From: Hypsibius dujardini
Taxonomy: Eukaryota; Tardigrada; Eutardigrada; Parachela; Hypsibiidae
Assembly: GCA_001579985.1 (NCBI GenBank)
Contig: LRSR01004551.1
Location: 1 to 27,627, forward strand
Direction of reading: 5' to 3'
Length of the DNA stretch: 27,627 nucleotides
The number at the start of each line of letters is the position of its first letter. Positions within the stretch are counted from its first letter, which is position 1. The translations under genes were made by a program, and so were the position numbers. Below are positions 19,931 to 27,627 of the stretch, piece after piece. The notes below the pieces were generated by a model. It was not told the DNA's origin. It did not search any database and saw nothing but the letters and a program-made list of their open reading frames with translations.

Positions 19931-22900
19931 CTATGGGGAACATTCAACGCTGCAGCGCACCGTCACGCCAAAGTTCAGCCGGAGCTGTTCGTATAGGAGG
20001 AACATGAGGACGGTCTGCGGGCCTATTCTCACAAACGCCGGCACGAATCCCTGCAGAGTGCAAAATCCAGACAACTGATTTTAACAGTAAACAGTAGTGA
20101 GTCGTCTTTTATTACCTTGTAGAAGGCCAGTGGTCCGTCTTTTGCCGTTTCTTTGATGCACTGTCTGAGATTCTAAAAGAACCAAAAAAACCATTGCATA
20201 AAGGCAAACAAACAATTGCGTTAGAGGTAGATAGTCAGAAGCAGAAACTGGAAGACAGACACAACCAGGCAAGCAAGCAAACAAAAAAAGGTGCCCGGAC
20301 AAACAAGCAAGACAGACAGGCAAGCAGACAAAAGCAGAGGTGCTTCGAAAGATAAATGAATTTTATAGGCAAACAAACAAATAGAAAGAGAGATAGACCG
20401 ATAGATAGACAGACAGACAGAAGACAGACAGGCAGACAGGTAGAAAGACAGACATACAGACGAACGGACATACGGGCAGAGAGACAAACTATAGAACAGG
20501 CAGGAAGACAGATAGACAGACAGACAGACAGACAGACTCGAACAAACGGAGACAGATAGACAGCTTTACCTCGTATCGTCCTGGCTCCGCATTTTGCATC
20601 CTTGTCTTTATGCAGTCAAATGGGGCTGTGATCGTCGTACTTGAGCAAGCCTACATCATAACAACACCAAGCTGAAGATGGCATCGGAAGCGCATCATGG
20701 TGTTCGGCCCCCAAGTGCAAATATCCCACTCGCTCAAACTTACTGCAACGGAACTGCCCAGCAAGTGCGTGCCGGCCGAATCAGGGCATCCCATTCTCAA
20801 AAGGAACTGTTTGACCTGGTCGTAAAAGGAAAGCTGCCCGATGGTGATGAAAACCGAGCGGACAATGACCATCGACGAACCGCTCCACAGCCTGAGAAGT
20901 GACAACACAATGACGCATGACGTCACTGAAAGTAAAGCCTTATTGGGCGGCAAACTGATTGAACACATCAATGCAGTAGATTGGGTTCCAACTAAACTTG
21001 CAAAGAATTGTCCAAATTCATACTTTACAATTACACTCTGAAAAAAATCAAAAGAAAGCAAGCAAGCCAACAAGGTATGAATTTTTTATTCAGGAAAATT
21101 GAAAACCAACTTCTAAAAATAATTGGTCACATAAAATTATTAAATTCTAAATTAAGAGATTTGTAGGCTATTATTTCACTAAAATTATCGATAAGTAACA
21201 AAATATGAGATTTGTCCGAACTTATTCAAATTTAATAAAACCAATTACAGCCAATGTAATTTTAAGTATAGGTTTTTATTAGAACTATTTATAAGCAAAA
21301 CTTGTATAATAATAACATAATTTGAAAAATCGGGCAAATAATAAAATAGTTTGGTTTTATTTAAACTTGTAAATCAATTGATAAAAAGGTTATGACTGGC
21401 TTTGCTGATTTTGTTCACCTCACAAAGCCTTCCTCCCGAACGACGCGCACCAGTCCATCCAATGCGTGCTTATAATTCCGCCGCATACCCTCTGGCAGTT
21501 TGACATCATTCTGCATCCGCACATTCACCAAATCCGCAGGTGCTCCGACAAATCCCCCACAAGCTCCAGAGAAGCCGGCAGTGAGGATTTTAATATGAAA
21601 GGGAAAGGGCTTCGTAGGATCGCTGGGTTTTAATGCTTCATAAATTCCAAATCGTGTTGTTGTGTGCGTCAACTGAAGACAAATAAAACAATCTTTGCGT
21701 ACGCTCTAGGAAATAAATACGAGTAAACACAAATGGGCGAAGCCCTCGGAAATAATTGCGAGAGGAATCGTGAAAAATAACACATCCATCCCTCAAAACT
21801 AACCATTGATTGATTGATTGAATGCTGGGGAATCCGATATGAATAATCGATCAATCAACGGCTTATCTTCCTTCCCCAGCGTGGAAATACCAATGCTTTC
21901 GTTGATCAAAGGTCGAATTAATTAAAATACAAAAGCCAACACACAGTGTATTATTTAAATAACATATTTAAACTTAAATGTATATATATATATATAACAA
22001 TGACTAAATTTGAATACACCGGCAAAATTTATTTTAATGAAAAAGTATCAGATTTAAAAGACAAGCCACTTCTCAGCATTTAAAATAAGACTCTAAATAA
22101 AATATTCTAATATTTAAAGTGAATGTACTGATTTTAAAGAAAAATACATTTTAAGTATCGATTTCTATTTTTGTCAATTCAAGTAAAACAAAATTACTAA
22201 TTTTATTTAAACTGAAATGCCGCGTTTTCAGTAATTTAAAATACATTTTTTAAACATATTTAACTGACACTAGCCTACGTGTACTGTAGATATTTTAATT
22301 CTAATTCAAGAGCGACAAAAACCTATCCGGGGAAAATGGAAACATGTTTCACCGGAAAAGCAACGCGAGCCATTGATTGGTTGAACTAATGCACATTTAA
22401 ACAGCACAAAAATCATCAATCAATGGCTCAAGTCGGCTGACAAATCTAACACCTTCGACTTTTAAGGAGAAAATCTGTTAGTTTTAAACGGTTCGTCTCC
22501 ATTAAATCCCAAGTTATTCAGAAAAACCTCCTACCTGACGAATGAGCGAGGCGGAGATGCCCGAATACAGCGCGAGGAAACCTTGCTGTCGGATTATTTG
22601 CGTCGCCACAGGTAGCAAACGCGCACTGCTGCCTTGTTGCGTTTGAAGGTACACCTATAAGGAAAGAGAAGCGTCACATTTCGCAGAATGCATTTAGTTT
22701 TAGTTTTCCAACCTTTAATGTGTCGAGGGGATGAGTAATGCATACTGCAAGTGTGCTGCGAAAAATAATAAATAAAATCACCAGATAAATCAACCAATCA
22801 AGCAAAAGTAAGCAATGTGAAGTATCCAATTCAGTAAATCAATCAACTGAAACTAACGATGGAACCATTGGTTTACGTTCAATCAACAATCAACCGAGAT

Positions 22901-23046
22901 GTTAAAACCTTAACTTACGATGCGACACCGCCGAAATACCAGCGCGCGACTTTTCTTGTGACGCTAACGGGACGGGAGCGAAATGCGTCCACTGGAGGTG
23001 AGATGAGTTCGGCCACTGGCCGAAATTGCGGCGAAGTAGCCGCCAT
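19931..23046 (-). CDS. SLC25A10: Mitochondrial dicarboxylate carrier, 8 exons
   Basis: Inner-membrane exchanger of malate/succinate for phosphate or sulfur oxyanions. Exons in transcript order: 23046-22919, 22755-22713, 22654-22535, 21672-21419, 20891-20744, 20650-20570, 20172-20116, 20050-19931; 951 nt, 316 aa (human 287). All three carrier signatures are present: THPLDTLKVYLQT, GAPADLVNVRMQND and TAPFDCIKTRMQN. Blocks nearly identical to remembered human protein: RWYFGGVAS, LALYSGISASLIRQ, TRFGIYE, GFVGAPADLVNVRMQNDVKL, RRNYKHALDGL, GPLAFYKGFVPAFVR and EQLRLNFGV. About 34 residues precede RWYFGG, longer than the usual N-terminus. The tail ends CSVECSP. An in-frame stop lies just upstream of the chosen ATG. 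The intron before the fourth exon is the longest (about 860 bp) and carries AT-rich repeats. The 2-oxoglutarate carrier is less likely, because repeat 2 fits DIC. Confidence 0.95.
20223..20565. repeat. CAGA tract, SLC25A10 intron 6
   Basis: About 340 bp of CAGA/CAAG/CAGG units includes a perfect run of six CAGA units near 20514-20536, ending a few bases from the donor after exon 6. On the coding strand this is CTGT. Confidence 0.93.
21060..21415. other. AT-rich part of SLC25A10 intron 4
   Basis: Strongly A/T-rich DNA, with many AAATT, TTTAA and AATAA runs, separates the exon at 20744-20891 from that at 21419-21672. No open structure or repeat family is clear. Confidence 0.45.
22022..22110. 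repeat. AT-rich dispersed repeat, copy B
   Basis: GCAAAATTTATTTTAATGAA, then CAAGCCACTTCTCAGCATTT and AAAATAAGACTCTAAATA. The second half matches copies A and C well and the first half only loosely. A weaker relative (CGTTTTCAGTAATTTAAAAT) follows near 22227. Confidence 0.5.
22369..22434. repeat. Short inverted repeat in SLC25A10 intron 3
   Basis: GAGCCATTGATTG at the left end and CAATCAATGGCTC at the right end are perfect inverted 13-mers around a spacer of about 40 bp. It may be a very small MITE or a foldback. Confidence 0.6.
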
Positions 23047-24934
23047 TGATTTAATAATTTAATAAATGTAGAAAAGATAGTAGAAGGAAAAAGAACTTAA
23101 TCAATAAATCAATCAGATAACTGTGATCTATTTAAACGCTCGATTTCGATTGGGCCGCTTGATTTCCATTCGAAGAATGCCGTTGATTGAGACGACCAGC
23201 AGACTGCTGGGCGGGGCATCTGCTGTTACGCTCGTTTGTTTTGACGAAAGCTAGCCACGCCTCCAGTCTGTGACGCCTGCAGTTTTGGCCAACTAGGGAC
23301 GACCACAAGACTGCGTCGTGCAACAGTCCGTCAAAACGCTGATTTCCCATCCGGTACCGCACCTACCGCAATAATTTCAACTGAAACAATAATTCTCGAT
23401 TAGATTAATTTTTTCTGTCCCATATACATCCATGAGAAAAAACGTACTGGAGTTGTATCGCATACGAGTACTAGTAGATGCTCATTGCTCAGGATGCATT
23501 ATAATTTGCATGCATGGGTGATCGTGAAACTTGTCAAAATTAGACGGGCTTTTGGTAAAACATTTTAGATTACTGTATTTTAAATAATTGTTCATTTCAA
23601 CCATTTTTTGTTTCAATCTGAAAACATCTTTTGGGGGCTAATAAAAATAATATGGATTGGGAGCCAAAACTTCAAGATTTCTCCTTGACAGAAGAAAGCT
23701 GATTACTGTACCAGATACGGTACGTCGTGATCTTAAATGTGTCTGTGTACCAACTTTTCTAGATCTTCCGTGACCTCCATGCAGGATTCGCATGAACTAA
23801 TAATCAATAGTAATAATCAATAAATATTGTGTGTTACTTTGCTGCAGCAAATGATTAGGGATGGCAAAACTAAATTAAGCTAAAAAACAAACAAAGCTAA
23901 ACTAAAAAATGTTGTCACAAATTCTTTGGCCTAAATCTATTCAGCTGATTAAAAAAAACTAAAGTAAGCGTTAGAGTTTCTAGCAATTCTAAGTGGGGGA
24001 AAGCTACTAAAACTAAAAACTAAAACTAATCATCTAATTTCGACTTAAACTACACAAACTTTCAGCTGCTGAAAGAAGCAAAACTCAAAATCCTCACTGA
24101 CCAATTTGTTTTTATTAAAACGCTAATTAGTTGATAAATTTTAATTTTCGTCCTCTTCATAAGTGATATATGGAACTCTATAATGAAGCTCTTTAATTCT
24201 GTTTGAGACTGTATTTTCTGAACATGTCTCTCTCACTCGCAGTCGCATGAGACTGCCAGCAGTGAGAACTGGTGCACAATTAAGAATGTTTTGCAGGTGT
24301 CATAGTCCACGGCAAGAATGACAAGCAGTATTTTCCAGTGTTTCCTAATCACTTGTTTACTTCACGATTTGAATAATTTACTTCAATTTTGACGTTAGCT
24401 AATCAGCAACTCCGTTGAGAGTGTGCCCTGGAAAAGGCCCTTTCCATAACGGCCAAATTTAGTAAGACTGTAAATTGTATATCGCCTTCTTGATAAGCGC
24501 GAAGGGGTACCATGGCATGGCGGACTCTTGCGATAAACCACATTGCGTTCAGCGTTATTTTGTTCTAATTATTATTATGTACAGATGTAGATTAAACCGC
24601 GGGATAACCACCCCCGGTCGGCACATGCTCCGCCTTCGGTCGGTCGTCCTCGCTCTGCATAGCATAGTAATACATGTAACCATAATCAAGGAATTTTGCC
24701 TCAACCGTATCTGAAGAAAATACTCAAGGAAATATACCACCCGTTATCATCTGGCTGTCAAATACGGCTGACAGTTTAAAATAACAAGACAGTCCCCAAA
24801 CGCAAGTAGCAGGGAAAACTGCATTAAAGCGCCAGAAACATCGATGATTGTCTTCCAATTTTGAAAATATTGCTTTCCAATTGTTTGAGGTCCCGTTATT
24901 CCTTATAGAGACGCACCCGGCAATTTCCCGGAAA
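23047..24934. other. 1.9 kb divergent intergenic region
   Basis: It separates the start codons of SLC25A10 (-) and the Ly6 gene (+). 23130-23360 is more GC- and CpG-rich and may include the SLC25A10 promoter or leader. It also reads as an open minus-strand frame with no recognisable family. 23859-24135 is repeat copy 2. A small imperfect hairpin lies at 24232-24266. CCTTATAGAG about 30 bp before the Ly6 ATG could be a TATA-like element, though that would leave almost no leader. Confidence 0.5.
23859..24135. repeat. Dispersed CTAAAA-rich repeat, copy 2
   Basis: It starts AGGGATGGCAAAACTAAAT, has AAAACTAAAACTAATCAT about 155 bp on, and ends near GCTAATTAGTTGA. It is the same order and spacing as the copy at 15494-15800, in the same orientation. 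Confidence 0.6.
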
Positions 24935-26303
24935 ATGAGCCGCCTTTTAGCAGTATTGGCAACGGTGTCTGTTCTAGTAGTCTCGGGTCAGTGTTGTTTA
25001 AGTAACGCGACAGAACTTAATTAAAATATTAAATACATTTAAATCTACCGAGAAAGTTTATTTAAATAAAAAACTTATTTTATTTATTAGAAAAGCAACA
25101 TTTTCAGCATTTAAAATAATATTATACTCTGTAAATAGAATATCCTTAATGTTTAACTGTTTAACATTACTGCGACAACATCGGTGTAAGTGAACCTTCA
25201 CAGTATTATTTAATGTAATGCCGGATACTGTCCCGTTGCAGCTTCGGCGTTGAGATGCTACACCTGCCAGCACAGCGCGGAAAATCCGGGAGCCTGCGAG
25301 CTGGATCCCTTTAATACCTTGGCTCCGGGAGTGTCGCAGGTCGAATGCAATACTTCCTGTATGGTCGACAGATCCGAATTCCGATCTCCAAACCACTCGG
25401 GCGGCGGTCCGCCTGGGTTTGGACCACGTACGTCACATACTTAAACCGTACTACGAGTACTGTGTGATCGATCGATATATCTGAAAGTTAGAATGACATT
25501 ATGTTATTAGTACCTTCCTGTTTTTTTTTCCCGTGAATGCTACTGTCACAACTCGACTACGTAATGAAAATTCGTGCTATAGTACAGTACATGAATTTTC
25601 GTAATCCGCTGCTTCCCTTCCTCTATACTGAAACTCTGTTTTCCTTGAATGTTTAAATTTTGATTTGTACTTGTTACAAGTGTGATTTTTTAAATTTAAG
25701 TTCAATTGACGTAATCAAATTTTAAAATTAATCTGATAGCATATGAAATAATTGTGGTATTTTGCAAAGTATAAGTAAAAAGTCGGTCGGCGTATCCAGA
25801 AATATTGATGACCAGAGTTCTTGTTGCCAAAAGGGCCTCCGTAATTTAATTGGGCAAGGGAGGGTAGTCAATCGTAAAGTTTGCCCGATAGGTTCTAAAA
25901 CCACACGGGTACATGGTTATTGCAATTGTATTATCGTGAAGCCAATTTCGCGAGCCGACTCCCGGTATGGTCGTTTTAGTGAAGTTAACTTTTTCATATA
26001 CTGTAATTATATATTTCGCGGGGAAAAAATAGTTATCGTTTTAATATTTTAAGCTACACACGGTCATCGATAGTCTGCCAAAAGTGCGTACGATTTATTC
26101 AGGAAATTTGTTTTTGAATGCAGATCGAATTCACGTTCGGCGCGGCTGTGCGGAAGCAGTGATCGCCGACGGCTGCGATACTCGAATGGTGCCGGGACAA
26201 ATAGGAGCACCACCCCATACCACCACACTCTGCACCTGCAACACCAATTTCTGCAACACCAATACCCCGGTGCCGGCAGCACAACCAACTTCCCCCCCTC
26301 CCA
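24935..26303 (+). CDS. Secreted Ly6/three-finger domain protein (3' end unresolved)
   Basis: Exons 24935-24986, 25242-25427 and 26124-26303; every junction is phase 1 with GT-AG ends. The signal peptide is MSRLLAVLATVSVLVVSASA. The mature domain begins LRCYTCQH and contains ten cysteines. The first pair is CYTC, the middle ones lie at GAC, VEC, TSC, RGC and DGC, and the end is LCTCNTNFCNTN. Opening CYxC plus a terminal C-N after a cysteine cluster is the Ly6/uPAR hallmark; such proteins are usually GPI-anchored or secreted. A Pro/Thr-rich stalk (PVPAAQPTSPPP) follows, and the chain stops at a GTAAGAAT donor, so a further exon is needed. A strong acceptor at 26432 would give a tiny exon (26433-26449) with an immediate stop and no GPI signal; this is unproven. 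No specific family member is recognised. Confidence 0.8.
25050..25130. repeat. AT-rich dispersed repeat, copy C (Ly6 intron 1)
   Basis: GAGAAAGTTTATTTAAATAA, then AAAGCAACATTTTCAGCATT and TAAAATAATATTATACTCTG. It is the best match to copy A across about 80 bp. Confidence 0.65.
25428..26123. other. Intron 2 of the Ly6 gene
   Basis: 696 bp intron splitting the Ly6 domain between the fifth and sixth cysteines. It holds a short foldback at about 25566-25600 (GAAAATTC arms) and TACTGTAATTATATATTTCG near 25998, which resembles a MITE terminus but lacks a partner. Confidence 0.5.
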
Positions 26304-27585
26304 GTAAGAATCTTTATGCTGTACATACGATTATGCGATATGTGAATTAGCGATTCCTTAAGATTCTGATGCACAATATAATGAAGAGTTCGCATGAAGA
26401 GTTTCCGTTTGCGCCTCGATTCTGCCTTTCAGCTGGCCATAAAGATTGATGGTCGTTTTAAATTATCGTCCATCATTCTTCTCTTGATTTTTCATTTTCA
26501 TATCAGTTTTGGCTTGTAAGCTTCAAAGAATAATGCCATGTCCCTGTATATAAATAGATAAGAAAGAAATTATATTTAAATCAGTACTTACCCAGAAAAT
26601 ATAGGGTCCACCACGAATATTTGTAACTCCCTCCAACATCTATGAGTATGAGAAAATGAAAACTAAATTTAGTGGCAAGGAGAGCAGTAAGTTAAAATCA
26701 GCAAAAACTTGATTTGACATGAATCCGACAATAATTGTGCTTCTGAAGAATTTTGTCTTGAAAGTAGTAGGTTTGTATCCGGCAACTTAGGCCGAAAAAT
26801 ATACTACGAACTTCAGTTCTTCCAATCGTGTTTGGAGCTTAAACGAAAAACCGCTCATTGTAAGTTATCATGACATAGTTTCGCTAGAAAAATCTTGTTT
26901 TATTGGTTCTTGGGATGTAGCAAGAAATTTTTGAGAAAAAAGAATTCGCGCAAAAGTGCGCAAACTCTTACTTTCAACACATTAAAATCGTTTTAGCTCC
27001 GCTCCTACAACATTTTTAATTTAGTAGCGAACAATTTTATGAGTTATTCTTTTAGGGTTACTTTGTTTGCTACACCACCTTTAGCATCACTTGATGGGAA
27101 GGCAGAATTTCAAAGGAATCACCAACACAATCAAGTAATCAAGCAATCAACCCACTGAATCCGTGGTAAAATTGGCCATTTTAGTCCGTGACCCTAGGAA
27201 GGTTTCCTGGGCGAGATTTCAAATTTTTTTATTGTAAACTCAATTCAGGCTTCAGGTGTGGCGTTTTTGTTATTTGTGAGGTTAGCGTCAATTGAGCTCG
27301 GTTTGCGTAGCCAACGTTTAAAAACTATTCAATGTTCGTGGTGAACCCTGTAGTTCAAGTTTCATAGCGTCTATACACCAACTAATTTTTAATTGTTTTG
27401 CTCACCACACCAAAATTACTGTACTGTATATAGATGCGATTGCGCTGTCAATCAGAATATCGTTAATTTAAATATTTGCGATGCACATTAACCCCAACTA
27501 ATGTAAGTTTAAAATCCCTTTTAACCGGACAAAAAGTTGGGTCAACCGTGCTATACGCATACAGTATACCCATTGCTAACTTCAG
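26304..27585. other. Gap or intron between the two Ly6 units
   Basis: 1.28 kb of AT-rich DNA. It holds the candidate signal exon at 26719-26770 and a possible tiny terminal exon at 26433-26449. TACTGTACTGTATATAG lies near 27418. No further domain or repeat is recognised. Confidence 0.45.
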
Positions 27586-27627
27586 CCTCGGGATTGAAAT
27601 GCTATACATGTGGTCACCACGAATGGA
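26719..27627 (+). CDS. Second Ly6 gene, 5' part (runs off the window)
   Basis: The exon starting at 27586, after a TTCAG acceptor, reads SGLKCYTCGHHEW, matching SALRCYTCQH of the upstream Ly6 gene at the same intron phase (1). A candidate first exon at 26719-26770 (MNPTIIVLLKNFVLKVV plus one base, donor GTTTGT) has exactly the same length as the first exon of the upstream gene, 52 nt, and shares Val/Leu positions. Joined, it would read ...KVVASGLKCYTC. Two lysines in the hydrophobic stretch make it a weak signal peptide. The alternative is that the 27586 exon is a second Ly6 domain of the upstream gene, since that gene's exon 3 also ends in phase 1. The Ly6 exon itself is much surer than the gene model. 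Confidence 0.5.

Larger units (their letters stand above)
21673..22534. other. SLC25A10 intron 3 with repeats
   Basis: 862 bp of AT-rich intron. It holds ATTGATTGATTGATTGA (about 21803-21820), matched by an inverted CGATCAATCAAC near 21846; a TA run at about 21981-21998; AT-rich repeat copy B at about 22022-22110; and an inverted repeat at 22369-22434. No exon is recognised inside. Confidence 0.55.

Noticed and set aside
23132-23362. 76-codon minus-strand frame upstream of SLC25A10
   Set aside because: GC-rich leader or promoter-like DNA. The protein resembles nothing and is not joined in frame to the carrier.
25566-25600. Foldback with GAAAATTC arms
   Set aside because: Short and AT-rich, expected by chance in this composition.
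27418-27567. Possible third TACTGTA-ended MITE
   Set aside because: The ends agree for only about 8 bases before diverging, far weaker than the two accepted elements.
1-27627. CRISPR array, rRNA, tRNA, prophage or bacterial operon
   Set aside because: The only repeats are tetranucleotide tracts and MITEs without regular spacers. I saw no tRNA T-arm with matching acceptor, and all recognised genes have spliceosomal introns.

Overview
This is eukaryotic nuclear DNA from an invertebrate animal. The genes are split by GT-AG introns. Introns and gaps are AT-rich and full of degenerate CTGT/CAGA tetranucleotide tracts and small inverted-repeat elements. Protein similarity (condensin II, p31comet, an HRG1-type haem transporter, a mitochondrial dicarboxylate carrier, Ly6 proteins) indicates a metazoan. 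A protostome, perhaps an ecdysozoan such as a tardigrade, is my guess and is not proven. Protein comparisons below rest on remembered human sequences, not on a search.

Layout from left to right. At 144-384 (-) lies the first exon of a probable secreted protein that runs towards or off the left edge. About 4.4 kb without a recognisable gene follows. 4820-15271 (+) is a 19-exon gene for condensin-2 subunit D3 (NCAPD3); my exon chain joins in frame to 1562 aa. 16106-17920 (-) is a 3-exon MAD2L1BP/p31comet gene, tail-to-tail with NCAPD3. 18368-19302 (+) is a 3-exon haem transporter of the HRG1/SLC48A1 family, head-to-head with MAD2L1BP across about 450 bp. 19931-23046 (-) is an 8-exon mitochondrial dicarboxylate carrier (SLC25A10). 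24935-26303 (+) is a secreted, probably surface-attached, Ly6/three-finger protein whose 3' end is unresolved. At the right edge a second Ly6 gene, or a second Ly6 domain, begins with the same intron phase.

The neighbours do not form one pathway. NCAPD3 and MAD2L1BP both act in mitosis, but nothing in the sequence shows joint control beyond convergent placement. The haem transporter and the dicarboxylate carrier are housekeeping membrane transporters.

The least expected content is not the genes but what sits between their exons. Two clear MITE-like elements with near-perfect terminal inverted repeats share the terminus TACTGTA and lie in NCAPD3 introns. CTGT-type tracts occur in introns of four of the five main genes. 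Two dispersed AT-rich repeat families are present. The Ly6 locus looks like a tandem duplication. I found no CRISPR array, rRNA, tRNA or bacterial operon, and no convincing wholly new system.
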